Source: Metallosphaera hakonensis JCM 8857 = DSM 7519 | GTDB lineage: Archaea; Thermoproteota; Thermoprotei_A; Sulfolobales; Sulfolobaceae | Length of the DNA: 64,000 nucleotides | Reading direction: 5' to 3' | Assembly (NCBI RefSeq): GCF_003201675.2 | Contig: NZ_CP029287.2 | Span: 2,158,001 to 2,222,000, forward strand | Shown here: positions 44,196 through 54,200 of the stretch, piece by piece | Position numbering within the stretch: position 1 is the stretch's first letter | Layout of the letters: each line of letters opens with the position of its first letter | The notes under the pieces: model-generated | Seen by the model: only the letters and a program-made list of their open reading frames with translations | Told to the model about the DNA's origin: nothing | Database searches by the model: none | Position numbers and translations under genes: made by a program

Positions 44196-44582
44196 ACTAT
44201 TTTAAGTTATAACTTCCTTATTTTTATTAGAAATCTTTAACATATTTAAATTATTCAATATATTACATCTAAAATTATAATGTAGGTTCTGGAGCACTTA
44301 TCCTAACATTTGAGAAGCGAGATAAGTGTAGATACCCTAAAACTATACAGCGAGCATTATCGTTGGAATTATTGTAGTTAATGTTATGCCAATGAATGAT
44401 TTTTCAAGATAGGGTTGGTTTAATAGTTACAGCTTATATTTTAAATAAAAATAATGTTTTTTAATTATCCAGACAAAAACTAACGCCATGTCTTATCCAT
44501 GTCTTATCAATGTAATCTTATGCCAGGTCCTTGAGTTGCTTAACAGATACCCTTTTTTATCTTCTGGACTCTTAAATTTTCT
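44196..44582. other. Intergenic region, nothing distinct
   Basis: About 390 bp, very AT-rich with runs of T after the permease stop that could terminate transcription (44210-44225). No gene or repeat supported. Confidence 0.4.
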
Positions 44583-45359
44583 ATGTGCTCTGGTATTCAT
44601 GCTATACCCTCTGGGCCAGGTGAGTTTCCCGAAGCAGTATACTCCTTTGTGATTTGCGATAAGATGAACGTCATGATTGATGCTGGAGTTGCCAATTCGG
44701 TTATGGATGTAGGTTTCCTGGATAAATTGGACTATGTTGTAATAACTCATTTACATGTAGATCATGTGGGTGCACTCTCGGAGATTGTTCAAAGATATAA
44801 GTCCAAAGTAATTGTTTATGAAGGCTATTCGAAACATCTAAGGGACCCCAGCAAAATCAATAAGGACGCGAAGCTCGTGTTAGGGGAAGTAGCGGAAATT
44901 TACGGTGAGGTTCCACCCGTGGATGCCACATTTATTGAGGTAAAGGGAGGGGAAGAGATCAACCTTGGCGAGAAGATAATGAAGATATATCATACACCTG
45001 GACATGCTAGGCATCATATCTCAGTTTTTGCAGATCAGATCCTTTATGCCGGAGATTCGGCTGGTGGGAGATATAACGGTATACCAATTCCCACTACTCC
45101 TCCGCCTCTAGACCTCAAAAAATATGTGGAAAGCCTGAGGTTCCAGATGTCTCTAGCTCCCAAGGCTGTAGGTCTCGCTCACGGTGGTTTAGTACACCCA
45201 TCTCACATGCAAGAGCATTTGGAGCAGATAATTTCCAGGAAATATAGAGTAACTGTAGACATTGGAGGAGGAGCAGAGGAAATTCTAAATAAGCACCTGG
45301 AAGTCAACTACAGGGGGTTGGAGGAGGCCTATAGTTCTGTGAAAAATGGAGAGATATGA
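44583..45359 (+). CDS. Metallo-beta-lactamase-fold hydrolase
   Basis: The 258-aa protein has the MBL zinc motif THLHVDHVG at residues 55-63, further ligands in YHTPGHARHHI and YAGDSAGG, and a C-terminal GLAHGG. Substrate unclear: glyoxalase II-like or lactonase-like. It starts at an ATG with a TATA-like CTTTTTTATC upstream. Nothing suggests fusion to RNase domains. Independent gene. Confidence 0.9.
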   Translation: MCSGIHAIPSGPGEFPEAVYSFVICDKMNVMIDAGVANSVMDVGFLDKLDYVVITHLHVDHVGALSEIVQRYKSKVIVYEGYSKHLRDPSKINKDAKLVLGEVAEIYGEVPPVDATFIEVKGGEEINLGEKIMKIYHTPGHARHHISVFADQILYAGDSAGGRYNGIPIPTTPPPLDLKKYVESLRFQMSLAPKAVGLAHGGLVHPSHMQEHLEQIISRKYRVTVDIGGGAEEILNKHLEVNYRGLEEAYSSVKNGEI

Positions 45360-45478
45360 GGAGTTACTAGTTTGTCATCTTTTGGCGCTATGGGTTTCAG
45401 CTTTGTATCTTGCAAGGAAAAACCCTGTTCATACATCTATGCTATGAAACCGCAGACCTTCAACTCTAGTCCTTTCAA

Positions 45479-47302
45479 TCATAGCTGAAACGGTGATACA
45501 TTATCTCCAAATTTCCTCATATAGTATTCGATATCTGCAATTTGCTTGTCAAGAATCTCCAGGACTTCGTATGGAGTGTCCTCAATATTGGCATAGATTT
45601 CCCGAATTCGCAGGAACTTCTGTTTGTATCCATTCAATCTTATTGTGAATTGAGACTCATAGTTCTCTCTTGTGTACGGCTTTCCTAGAACGCTTGAGAA
45701 CATCCTGGAGAGATCCTCATACAAGGGAATAATCCCAATGGGCGATTTAAGTCCGTCTACATTTCCTTCAATCCTTTCCACTATCCATCTAAGCCATACC
45801 CTCTTGTCCTCCTTTCCGTTCAGGAAACCCTTTTCGTTCTTTAGGAAATAATTGGCGCTAAAGATCTTGGGTTCATGGGATAGCTTCTTCCCAAACATGA
45901 GATAGTTCTCTAGGTATCTTCCCAGGGAGACAGAGACGAAATCCAAAAGTGCCATTGGGTTGAACTCCATTTCATCTGATTTCCCCAAGACTGCGCTTGT
46001 TCTGGCAGATTCCATTGATGCGCCCATTGTGATGACACCGTGGGCCCAATTGAAGGCCTCAGCTATGGGAATTAGAGTTGAGTAATCCTTTACGCCGAAA
46101 ATCATTCCCTCAATCTTCACTCCTTCAGGATCATCGAATCTTGGGTCAAGATTTCTGAAGGAACCTAATCTCACTGTGAACCTAGCGTTTGGATGGCTTG
46201 CAGGAACCAGTTTCCCTTTATCATCCATTTTTCCCTTCCACCATTCTCCTGAGAAGTTTATCCCTTTCTCTGGTTCTGGCTCACCACTACCATCCCAATA
46301 TACGGTTCCATCAGATTTAAGTAAAACATTAGAGAAAATTACCTCATCTTCACTGTGTAGGACTTCCCATATAATTGGATCATCCTTCTGATTTATTCCA
46401 TGAATTATTCCAAAAACTCCTGCCTCAGGGTTCCATGCCCTAGCCTCTCCGTCAACCTCCCTGATAAATGCTAGGTCGTCGCTCACTAGCCTCCCAAGCA
46501 TTGATGTATTGGTTTTCCCTGAACCGGAGGGGAAAGACGCAGTTATGTAATGAACTCCCTTATCCCCCTCAAGGCCAATTATTGCCATATGTTCAGAAAG
46601 CCATCCCTCGTTTACTGCCTTATTTAATGTTAGACGAAGGGCCAACTTCTTCAGCCCCACGCTATTACCAGCATACGTAGTGTTCACACTATACACAGTG
46701 CCTTCAAGATCTATTGCAATCCTTCTCTTCTTAATGTCACGTGTCCCCACGGAGTGGATGAACTTCAGGAAATCCCTATCTCCCTGGAACTCCTTGAATG
46801 CATGTCTGTATAGCATGTTTTCGCTATGTATCACGTAAGCTGAGTCAGTAACCTGTATCGCAAGTATCCTATGCTTGGAGCTAACCGGCCCAAGAGAGTA
46901 GAATCCAACGAACATTTCTCGCCCTTTCATTGCTCCCTTGAGGATAGACAGGACTTCTTTTTTGCCCTCTTCCTTAGGTTTAGTGTTAACGAATGGAATT
47001 TTATCGCCAAGAATGAACGTGTCTTCCCTTGCCCTGGCCTGATCTAGGGGATGGTCGAAGTGAATTGTATGTGTCTTTGTGCTAAGGGGTAACTCCTCCC
47101 CTGTTTCTAGGGCGCGCCGTTTGACGTATTCTATATCCTCCATGGTTCCCTCGACGAGGTATATGCTCTCAGGTTCGCATAAATCTATTACATCGGATAA
47201 GAAACTGTTTAGCTTATTATTTCTTAGCTCATATAATTTACTTAAAGCGGACGAAGATAGTCTCCCCCTTAATTTATCGGGAAAAACTTCCATATTAAAC
47301 AT
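45479..47302 (-). CDS. pckG: Phosphoenolpyruvate carboxykinase (GTP)
   Basis: The 607-aa enzyme is the GTP-type PEPCK: the kinase-1a P-loop-like FPSGSGKTN (the family usually has FPSACGKTN), a kinase-2-like [19 protein letters not shown], and a C-terminal nucleotide-binding NYFLKNEKG. It converts oxaloacetate to PEP with GTP, the first step of gluconeogenesis, and lies a few hundred bases from triosephosphate isomerase in a divergent arrangement. No sign of truncation. The Ser replacing the motif's Cys occurs in archaeal sequences as far as I remember, so activity is expected. Confidence 0.93.
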   Translation of the reverse strand: MFNMEVFPDKLRGRLSSSALSKLYELRNNKLNSFLSDVIDLCEPESIYLVEGTMEDIEYVKRRALETGEELPLSTKTHTIHFDHPLDQARAREDTFILGDKIPFVNTKPKEEGKKEVLSILKGAMKGREMFVGFYSLGPVSSKHRILAIQVTDSAYVIHSENMLYRHAFKEFQGDRDFLKFIHSVGTRDIKKRRIAIDLEGTVYSVNTTYAGNSVGLKKLALRLTLNKAVNEGWLSEHMAIIGLEGDKGVHYITASFPSGSGKTNTSMLGRLVSDDLAFIREVDGEARAWNPEAGVFGIIHGINQKDDPIIWEVLHSEDEVIFSNVLLKSDGTVYWDGSGEPEPEKGINFSGEWWKGKMDDKGKLVPASHPNARFTVRLGSFRNLDPRFDDPEGVKIEGMIFGVKDYSTLIPIAEAFNWAHGVITMGASMESARTSAVLGKSDEMEFNPMALLDFVSVSLGRYLENYLMFGKKLSHEPKIFSANYFLKNEKGFLNGKEDKRVWLRWIVERIEGNVDGLKSPIGIIPLYEDLSRMFSSVLGKPYTRENYESQFTIRLNGYKQKFLRIREIYANIEDTPYEVLEILDKQIADIEYYMRKFGDNVSPFQL

Positions 47303-47544
47303 GCGCTACAGTCTCTTAAATTCTTTAAATATGTATAAGCGAGCCAGGATACTAACGTCTACCTTATGGATAAATAACTTGTCCCCTAAACCTCTGTGGT
47401 CTACGACTCTCTGAAGGCCAATGGGGGCACAGGTCTATTCAAAAATTACAAGATCCATCTCGTCCATACTACCCCAATACGATACCTTAGAAGTGGATCC
47501 ATATCCTTTCTTGATATCTATTTATTCGTCTCTTGTTGTCACCC

Positions 47545-47634
47545 ATGGACGCAGTTATTATGCGTGAAACCCTCGAGAGAGACCGTGTGGTCAAGAGACT
47601 TAGAGATTTGTTAATTCAAGCAGGTAAAGCTTAA
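47545..47634 (+). CDS. Possible 29-aa small protein upstream of tpiA
   Basis: The frame ATG 47545 to TAA 47634 encodes a charged, helix-prone peptide (MRETLERDRVVKRLRDLL core). A TATA-like CTATTTATTC is centred about 23 nt before the ATG. The region 47303-47544 upstream is otherwise empty. Short frames of this size can be chance; the promoter and the amphipathic pattern are the only support. Confidence 0.35.
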   Translation: MDAVIMRETLERDRVVKRLRDLLIQAGKA

Positions 47635-47659
47635 TTAAAGATTCACCCTTTTCCTAGTC

Positions 47660-48346
47660 ATGAAGCCTCCAATAATTATTGTCAACTTCAAGGCCTATGA
47701 AACTTCTTACGGCAAGAGAGGTCTTGAGATGGCCAAAATCCTGGAAAAAGTCTCGATAGAGACATCTACAGAGATCATTATTTCGGTTCCAGCCACAATG
47801 ATATCTAGGCTAGCACAGGAGGTTACAATTCCAGTTTACGCGCAACATGTGGACGGAGTCTCAGAGGGAGCCCACACTGGTGCCGTGACTCCTGAACACA
47901 TCAAGGATGCTGGGGCTAGAGGTAGTCTTCTCAACCACAGCGAGAAAAGGGTGAGAATGGATGAGCTCGACGATGCATTAAAGAGAATGAAAAAACTTGG
48001 ACTTGAGTCGGTGATATGTGTTGATAGATACGAGCTCGTGGCCCCAATGGGGCTTCTGAAACCTGGAGCAGTGCTGGTGGAACCTCCAGAGCTAATAGGC
48101 AGTGGTGTCTCCGTCTCCAAGGCAAGGCCTGAGGTTATTACCAATGCAGTAAATGAAATAAGAAAAGTCGAGGACGTTTATCTCATAGCTGGAGCTGGGA
48201 TAACTACTGGAGAGGACGTATATGTAGCCATAAAGCTTGGATCGGATGGGTTCGGTGTGGCAAGTGCGGTCATGAAAGCCAAGGATCCACAGAAGGTGAT
48301 CCAAGACTTAGTTCTCAACGCTATTAGGGCCATGGAGGAGAAGTAA
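47660..48346 (+). CDS. tpiA: Triosephosphate isomerase (archaeal)
   Basis: A 228-aa archaeal-length [17 protein letters not shown] with the Asn-Lys site, the catalytic His in [17 protein letters not shown] with the catalytic Glu and the mobile-loop region, and [10 protein letters not shown] as phosphate-binding end. It interconverts dihydroxyacetone phosphate and glyceraldehyde 3-phosphate. A TATA-like CTTAATTAAAG lies about 25 nt upstream of the ATG, so it can be transcribed independently of the small frame before it. Confidence 0.95.
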   Translation: MKPPIIIVNFKAYETSYGKRGLEMAKILEKVSIETSTEIIISVPATMISRLAQEVTIPVYAQHVDGVSEGAHTGAVTPEHIKDAGARGSLLNHSEKRVRMDELDDALKRMKKLGLESVICVDRYELVAPMGLLKPGAVLVEPPELIGSGVSVSKARPEVITNAVNEIRKVEDVYLIAGAGITTGEDVYVAIKLGSDGFGVASAVMKAKDPQKVIQDLVLNAIRAMEEK

Positions 48347-48701
48347 TTGAAAGTATATCGTGAAACTTCGCTTTGGTTTTCTGAACCTTTAATTAGACAT
48401 GAATGGAACCTTCAACTCTGGATCCTTGGTCCTCTTAGGCTTACTCATAAGCGCTTTGACTTTGGGGCTACCAGGCACAGTTATGTATTTCACCCGAAAA
48501 TGACGTTATCTGCACAATCTATATAGGGAAGCCCCGACTTTGAAGTCAAATATAATGGCATCCTAAAAGTTAATTAAGCTCGAATAAGAAACCTCGAGGT
48601 TCGGTTCTATCTAAAGATAATTTCACTTGAACATAAGAAATCATGATATTAATAATGGAATCCAAATTATGTCTAGATAGTTCCTACTAGCGTATTCAAC
48701 C
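48347..48701. other. Intergenic region with dispersed repeat
   Basis: 355 bp between tpiA and the ModE-like gene (convergent). It contains the best-conserved partner of the dispersed repeat (48481-48536) and GGATCCTTGGTCCTCTTAGG at 48418-48437. No gene supported. Confidence 0.4.
48481..48536 (-). repeat. Dispersed intergenic repeat, copy 2
   Basis: In reverse complement this block reads GGGCTTCCCTATATAG, then GCAGATAACGTC and GGGTGAAATACATAA, almost collinear with 18101-18154. Both copies lie between convergent genes. Confidence 0.6.
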
Positions 48702-49043
48702 TTAACTGCTCTTTAACTCCTCCTCAAGCAGTTTTGAATATTTCTCTAGGACTCTTCTCACTTCCTCTTGAGCTTGTTCATAAATCCTAATAGCTTTTAC
48801 TACCCTAGGATTAACGTTGGTACCTCCTGCATTTTTACCTCCCTTTCTCATTTCAATTCCACCTATTTCCCCATTGATTCTCCTAATGTATTGCCAGGCA
48901 AACTTGTAGGACACGTTCATTTCCTCCGAAGCCTTAGCTATTGACCCCGAGTCCACAATCGCCTTTACAAGGGTGACTCCGCCCTTACCCATGACGGGTT
49001 TTCCGTCATCATCCTCTATCCATATCTTGAAGTTAAACTTCAT
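48702..49043 (-). CDS. ModE-like molybdate-type winged-helix regulator (N-domain only)
   Basis: The 113-aa protein has the ModE N-terminal wHTH pattern: [33 protein letters not shown], followed by a wing with [13 protein letters not shown] and a C-terminal dimerisation helix. It lacks the molybdate-binding MOP domains of full ModE. Its start overlaps the purK stop by 4 nt, so it is made with the purine genes. Target and effector unknown. Confidence 0.85.
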   Translation of the reverse strand: MKFNFKIWIEDDDGKPVMGKGGVTLVKAIVDSGSIAKASEEMNVSYKFAWQYIRRINGEIGGIEMRKGGKNAGGTNVNPRVVKAIRIYEQAQEEVRRVLEKYSKLLEEELKSS

Positions 49044-50125
49044 AGATCCGGCCCATTGGGATATAATATTCCCATAATATTTTCAATCTTTCCTTTCACG
49101 TCACTTAAATCATTCCCTATCACATTTATGTGACCCATCTTTCTCCTTTTCCTTGACTCAGTCTTGCCGTACCAATATAGTGTTCCATATCTTAGGGTGT
49201 CCAGGGGTGGTTCCCCTATCCCTAAGATATTCACCATTCCCGAGAAGGAGAGAACGTTAGTTGGTCCTAGCTCTAAACCTGCTAAAGCCCTAACGTGTTG
49301 TTCAAATTGAGACACCTCAGCTCCATCCAATGTATAATGCCCAGTGTTATGAACTCTTGGCGCGAACTCATTTATGATTACTTTCCCATCTTTAACAAAG
49401 AATTCGATTCCCATTACTCCCGTGTAGTTGAGTTTCTTGGTTAACTCCTCTGCAATTTTTACCATCTCATTATTCCAGAACGGTCCATAGTTGTAAACTA
49501 AGATACCCTTTTCATTGTAGTTAAAGGTTGGCGGATAAGCCCTAAACTCATTTCCTCTTCTGACAGCTATTATAGAGGCTTCAAAATCGAAGTCCACGAT
49601 CTCCTCAACAACGAAGTACCCCTTCTCCTCTCTTAGGAAGTTATAATTCTCGGCATTTCCCCTTATGAAATACTGTCCTTTACCGTCATACCCTCCTTCC
49701 GATCGTTTTATCACCCCGACGTTATGGAACTCATCCCTTAGAACCCTTAGGGCCTCCTCTCCTCCCTCTACAGTGACGAAGCGGGGAACTGGAAAACCCT
49801 CCCTCCTAAGATATTCCTTCTCTAGATGTCTAGCCCTCTTGAGTTCCACAGCGTTCATTCCTGGCACGAGTTTACCCAAGTCTCGTGCGAGATTGAGAGG
49901 TTCATCATCAACATGTTCAAACTCGTATGTCACTACATCGCATTCCTCCATTCTCTGTTTGAAGTCTTCCTTGAAGCATTGAGCTAACTTGCAGGCCGGT
50001 TCGTCCTTCTCGGCATAGACTTCAAAGGTTATTGGGAACTTACTGCCCTCCAGGATCATCATCCAGCCTAACTGCCCACCGCCTAGGATACAATATCTAA
50101 ATGAGTTGTGTCGAGAGAACCTCAT
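49040..50125 (-). CDS. purK: N5-carboxyaminoimidazole ribonucleotide synthase
   Basis: The 361-aa ATP-grasp enzyme has the N-terminal [38 protein letters not shown] and [17 protein letters not shown] motifs of PurK. It carboxylates AIR with ATP and bicarbonate in purine synthesis. Its start overlaps the purE stop by 29 nt and its stop overlaps the ModE-like gene by 4 nt, giving a purE-purK-modE-like operon on the minus strand. Confidence 0.95.
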   Translation of the reverse strand: MRFSRHNSFRYCILGGGQLGWMMILEGSKFPITFEVYAEKDEPACKLAQCFKEDFKQRMEECDVVTYEFEHVDDEPLNLARDLGKLVPGMNAVELKRARHLEKEYLRREGFPVPRFVTVEGGEEALRVLRDEFHNVGVIKRSEGGYDGKGQYFIRGNAENYNFLREEKGYFVVEEIVDFDFEASIIAVRRGNEFRAYPPTFNYNEKGILVYNYGPFWNNEMVKIAEELTKKLNYTGVMGIEFFVKDGKVIINEFAPRVHNTGHYTLDGAEVSQFEQHVRALAGLELGPTNVLSFSGMVNILGIGEPPLDTLRYGTLYWYGKTESRKRRKMGHINVIGNDLSDVKGKIENIMGILYPNGPDL

Positions 50126-50594
50126 CTCTCATTTCCTCCATGAATTTCCTCATTTTCTCAGCTAGATCCTGATGCTTCAAGGAGAGTATCCTCACTGCGA
50201 GTAGCCCAGCATTCTTCGCTCCGCCGATGGCCACAGTGGCCACTGGAACACCATAGGGCATTTGGACTATGGAAAGGAGGGAATCCAAACCGTTTAGATT
50301 CCTAGATGGAACTGGAACTCCTATCACTGGAAGATGCGTTAACGACGCGACCATTCCCGGGAGATGTGCCGCCCCTCCAGCCCCGGCAATAATTACCTCA
50401 AGACCACGTTGATGGGCTTCCCTAGCGTAGTTCATCATGAATTCAGGAGTTCTATGAGCAGAAACTACCTTCACTTCATGGGAAACTTCAAAGGCCTTTA
50501 GTACCTCTACTGCCTCCTTCATAACTTCCCAGTCACTTTTGCTACCCATAATAACTCCAACTAACGGCATTTCACTTTGATCAAGGTAAGTCAT
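50097..50594 (-). CDS. purE: N5-CAIR mutase
   Basis: A 165-aa class I Pur[26 protein letters not shown], and [18 protein letters not shown] with the active-site Ser-Asp and His in their usual places. It moves the carboxyl group from N5 to C4 to give CAIR, the product PurK prepares. First gene of the purE-purK operon. Confidence 0.96.
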   Translation of the reverse strand: MTYLDQSEMPLVGVIMGSKSDWEVMKEAVEVLKAFEVSHEVKVVSAHRTPEFMMNYAREAHQRGLEVIIAGAGGAAHLPGMVASLTHLPVIGVPVPSRNLNGLDSLLSIVQMPYGVPVATVAIGGAKNAGLLAVRILSLKHQDLAEKMRKFMEEMRDEVLSTQLI

Positions 50595-50906
50595 GGATAA
50601 TAACGGTTGCTTGAAATTTTCCGCTTAACTTTCTAATATCGCCATACTAAACTCTCCTTTAGACTTACATGCGATTTGTTAAAGTCTACGCATCATAGAA
50701 AATTAGAATTGTGTTGCATGATATTTATAAAAATAATCTAGACCTAAGAAGCAGAACTCTCCATCCTGAGACGAGAGTACCACGTCCGTTAGGGTATTGT
50801 AGCTTATCTAGGTAGCAAAATTCTAGTTCATAGGAGCTAACGATCAGTTTCATACTTTTGTCTAACAGTTCCCGTTTTATATTTTGACTTCACAGTAATA
50901 TTGCCA
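50595..50906. other. Intergenic region, divergent promoters
   Basis: 312 bp between purE and an APC permease, AT-rich, with no gene. A TATA-like TTTTATATTTTG (50875-50886) lies about 26 nt before the permease ATG. Confidence 0.4.
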
Positions 50907-52175
50907 ATGAGTAAATCCAAGATCTCTCCCACAGAGGTGTTCTTTCTATCTTTCGGTGGTCAGTCCCCATTCATATCATTAATAGCCTTTGGTACGGTGA
51001 TGCTTTCCTATGTGGGATCAAACGCGGCTTTCGCAATGATTGTAACTACGCTGCTTGTAATGGTTAATGCATCCGTTGTATATTCTTTATCCAAAAGGTT
51101 TAACAAGGGAGGGGGGTATTACACATATGCTCTTCACGCCCTTACTAGCGACCTCGGCATAACCACTGGGTGGATGTACATCCTCTATTCTCTGGCATAT
51201 GGTGGTACCTTAATGATAGGTGGCGTTTACGTTCTAAACTTACTTACCGGACTTGATCCCTTTTATCTGACCTTGATAGTAGGCATGTTGGCATCAGGGA
51301 TTGTTATAGCCGGCGTAAAGATTTCAGCCAAGTACGCTGTAGCAGTTGGGATATTGGAGATCATAGCTATCCTAGGGATATCGATTTTCTTCATGTATGA
51401 AAACGGGTTTAGGTTCTACGACCCAGTACCTGCTCAATTTCCGTCAGGATTACCTGAGGCTATACTTTTTGGAATCGGAATTCCTTCCGGGTATTCAAGT
51501 ATAGTTAGCTACCCTGAAGAGATAGAGAATGCAGGCAAGACCGTAAGCAAGATATCTATTCTCGTTCCCTTGATTGGAGGAGGTTTAGCAACCTTCTTCT
51601 TCTATTCCTTGGCCACTTTGAGTTTCAATACTAGTCTAGTTGACCTTCTTCTATCTAAGTTTGGAATAATCGGAGGAATAGCCATATCTGCAATAGCGCT
51701 CAGTGACGCAGTGCTTGGAGGAATTGCCTATCTACTTGCAGGATCCAGGACGCTCTATAACATGTCTAAGAACGGCCATCTCGTATATGTATTAGCCAAA
51801 GAATACAAGGGTCAACCCAAGGCAGCTGAAATCTTGGTCTCTGTCCTTGTGGTTCTATCCCTACTTTTCCTATCTAAGGACTTCGGGCCCCTGGTGGCCT
51901 TGGGGTTAATTGGAGGTGTGTCAGGTATGAGCAACCTTTACATACACATGGCTGCCGGCGTCTCTCTAGGAAGAATGGGAAGGAGGAAACCTAAGAAACA
52001 TATTCATGAAATAATCTTCGCTATCTTCTCCTTAATTCTTTCTGGATGGATATTATTCGTCTCTCTAGGCCAGCTAGAAAAATACGTGGTATATTTCTTT
52101 CTTGGATGGATAATCTTGGGATTCCTTCTAGCTGAAAGTCTAGAGATGTTCAAGGAGGATCAGGAGAAGGGATGA
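50907..52175 (+). CDS. APC-superfamily amino-acid/polyamine permease
   Basis: The 422-aa protein has about twelve membrane helices, with FLSFGGQSPFISLIAFG in helix 1 and KRFNKGGGYYTYALHALTSDLGITTGWMYIL (with the GGxYxY motif) near helix 3; GIGIPSGYSSIVSYPEEIENAGKTVSK also fits APC. The ATG at 50907 is chosen over an in-frame TTG at 50901. Substrate unknown. The DUF429 gene begins 3 nt after its stop. Confidence 0.9.
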   Translation: MSKSKISPTEVFFLSFGGQSPFISLIAFGTVMLSYVGSNAAFAMIVTTLLVMVNASVVYSLSKRFNKGGGYYTYALHALTSDLGITTGWMYILYSLAYGGTLMIGGVYVLNLLTGLDPFYLTLIVGMLASGIVIAGVKISAKYAVAVGILEIIAILGISIFFMYENGFRFYDPVPAQFPSGLPEAILFGIGIPSGYSSIVSYPEEIENAGKTVSKISILVPLIGGGLATFFFYSLATLSFNTSLVDLLLSKFGIIGGIAISAIALSDAVLGGIAYLLAGSRTLYNMSKNGHLVYVLAKEYKGQPKAAEILVSVLVVLSLLFLSKDFGPLVALGLIGGVSGMSNLYIHMAAGVSLGRMGRRKPKKHIHEIIFAIFSLILSGWILFVSLGQLEKYVVYFFLGWIILGFLLAESLEMFKEDQEKG

Positions 52176-52178
52176 GAA

Positions 52179-52721
52179 TTGGAGTGCGGAATAGATCTAG
52201 CTGTGAAGAGGAAGTCTGCGGTCGCAGTTCTTGAGGGAAAAACAATCGAGGTAAAGTTCCTCATGACCGATGAGGAATTGATCAACACGTGTAGATCTGC
52301 ATCAGTTGTAGCAATAGACGCACCTCTCACTTACGCCAATGGGTTCAGAGAGGTTGATAGACTTCTAATATCTAAGGGATTGAGGGTTTTCCCTCCATCT
52401 TTCATTAAAAGTCTCACCGAGAGGGGAATTAGGTTGGCAAAACATCTAAGAGCCATAGAGACTCATCCCACATCTTCGTTTAAGCTTCTTGGATGGGATT
52501 GGAGAACCATATCCAAGATTAAGGATGAGGCGGACTCGGTGATCTCTGTTCTAACTGCACACCTCTACCTAGAAGGAGGAACTCTAATACTAAGGGCTAG
52601 AGATGGAGAGATTCATCTCCTGAACAAGTCACCTAGACTTCAGAAGACTGGGGAGAAGAGATATGAGCTAGTTGAAACCTCATCTTTAACTCAGTGGTGT
52701 TACACCAATTTTACTCATTAA
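52179..52721 (+). CDS. DUF429-like protein, C-terminus replaced by IS
   Basis: The 180-aa frame starts at a TTG at 52179 and has the DUF429 pattern: a CGIDLA strand, VAIDAPLTYANG, and IETHPTSSFKLL. DUF429 proteins have an RNase H-like fold with unknown function. The IS4-like element inserted at 52692 after the codons SLT: the original last two codons (Arg, Gln) and TAA survive right after the IS, at 54163. The present protein ends with nine IS-derived residues, QWCYTNFTH. Likely still folded. Confidence 0.8.
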   Translation: MECGIDLAVKRKSAVAVLEGKTIEVKFLMTDEELINTCRSASVVAIDAPLTYANGFREVDRLLISKGLRVFPPSFIKSLTERGIRLAKHLRAIETHPTSSFKLLGWDWRTISKIKDEADSVISVLTAHLYLEGGTLILRARDGEIHLLNKSPRLQKTGEKRYELVETSSLTQWCYTNFTH

Positions 52722-54153
52722 GAGGAAATTTCTTAAACACGGTTATATCTCTCGTTAAGTTGGAGAAATACGTTTAATTTCCTTGTGATGGACGAGACAG
52801 ATTGAATTAAGCGCGAAGAAGACGAGAGGAGACGTGTTTTCCCGCGTGCTGTAATACTAAATGTCTAGTATTATCAAGCGGGGTGGAGTTGAGGGAGAAA
52901 AGATTTAAGCGAGGGACCCCAGAGCCCCACTATGCAAACCATGATAGAAGGAGTACAGGTTCCCGTGTACTCCCAAGAGAGGTTGGAGTCCCTCGCTCAA
53001 GTTATGGCATTGGAGCAGTTTAAACTTATCTCCCCCAATCCTGAGAAGCTGGTCCAGGCAGCTCCTTCCCTACTTCAGGGGAACAGGGGGAAGGACTACG
53101 TGTACCTCACGAGGTTGGGAGAGGGGTTGGGCTCGCTTGTGGGCAAGACCTTCACGTTCTGGGACCAGTGCGGGAAGGTGGGTAAGGGGAAGTTCGGGAC
53201 CGTGCTTGCAGTCGACGAGAGCGGGCTCACGGTGGGGAAGAAGGGGGAGTTGGAGGCCTTGAGGGACGGAGTTGGACTCATCCCGTGGAGGAGGAAGGGA
53301 GTGAAGGCCAGGAGCGTGGACTTAGTTCACCCAGTGAGGTGTTCCCTCATGCTCCAGTTCGCCGACCTGAGAGGAGAGAGCCCTTCCCTCTTCCTCCTCC
53401 ACTCGGTGCAAGAGGTCGTGAAGCACGTGGAGGTAGATTACGTGCTCGCAGACGCGGGTTTCCTCAACTTCCAGGTACTGAGGGAGATGCCCGTGAAGAC
53501 CATGGTGAGGGGGAAGTCCGGGTTGAAGGGCTTTCAGCAGCTCTCCTCCCTTCGTCTCCAGGAGAGCGTAAGGAAGGTGGAAGACAGGACTTACGTGGCG
53601 TACAGGGAGCTGGAGCTCGACGGCCTCTACTACTACGACGTGGTCTACGTGAAGGACAAGGAGAGGCCCAGGCACTTCACCTTCGTCACCAACTTCAAGG
53701 GCGACCCCTACACCTTAGCTGAACTCTACAGGCTAAGGTGGCAGATCGAGGAGGGCTTCAAGATCAAGAAGGCCAGGATAGAGCTGGTGAGGAAGCTCAG
53801 GAACAAGGTCTTCCTCTTCCTCTACTACACGATACTGGACAACGCGTGGAACCTGTTCAACCGTGTCGTCTTCGGCTACGTCACTCCAGGCAAGAAGTTC
53901 ATCTCCTTCGACTCCTTCATCAAACTTCTCTAAAAACCGGGGCGTGCAGGGTGGGCTATGCACGTCCTCCCAACCACGTGAGAAAAATTCAGAATCCACT
54001 GACCGTTATCGAATATACTGGCTAAATATGTCCAAAAATACTTAAACATGTTATGTTTCATTGTATTTAATCAACATTTACTCTATATCAATCAATGATT
54101 AAAAGTACAAACTATATATCATCTAGATGAACTTAATTGGTGAAACACCACTG
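52692..54153 (+). mobile_element. IS4-like insertion sequence, copy 2 (1462 bp)
   Basis: 19-bp inverted repeats start CAGTGGTG at both ends (one mismatch) and the element is flanked by a perfect 9-bp direct repeat, TCTTTAACT (52683-52691, 54154-54162). Same length as copy 1 at 21388 and in the opposite orientation; the few nucleotide differences and the perfect duplication suggest a more recent insertion here. Confidence 0.94.
52932..53933 (+). CDS. IS4-like DDE transposase
   Basis: A 333-aa enzyme nearly identical to the one at 21608: the same Asp95, Asp174 and YRLRWQIEEGFK. It differs at residues such as Lys103 for Glu and Thr-Met for Val-Val near 190 and an Ile for Val near 278. No frameshift; probably active. 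A TATA-like AGATTTAAG lies upstream around 52900, inside the element. Confidence 0.93.
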   Translation: MQTMIEGVQVPVYSQERLESLAQVMALEQFKLISPNPEKLVQAAPSLLQGNRGKDYVYLTRLGEGLGSLVGKTFTFWDQCGKVGKGKFGTVLAVDESGLTVGKKGELEALRDGVGLIPWRRKGVKARSVDLVHPVRCSLMLQFADLRGESPSLFLLHSVQEVVKHVEVDYVLADAGFLNFQVLREMPVKTMVRGKSGLKGFQQLSSLRLQESVRKVEDRTYVAYRELELDGLYYYDVVYVKDKERPRHFTFVTNFKGDPYTLAELYRLRWQIEEGFKIKKARIELVRKLRNKVFLFLYYTILDNAWNLFNRVVFGYVTPGKKFISFDSFIKLL

Positions 54154-54200
54154 TCTTTAACTAGACAATAATTTTACAGGGAACCGTTGGAAAGTCTGTC

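Noticed and set aside
47396-47614. 72-codon frame between pckG and tpiA
   Set aside because: No promoter, odd composition with many Cys/His/Trp, and it overlaps the better-supported small frame at 47545.
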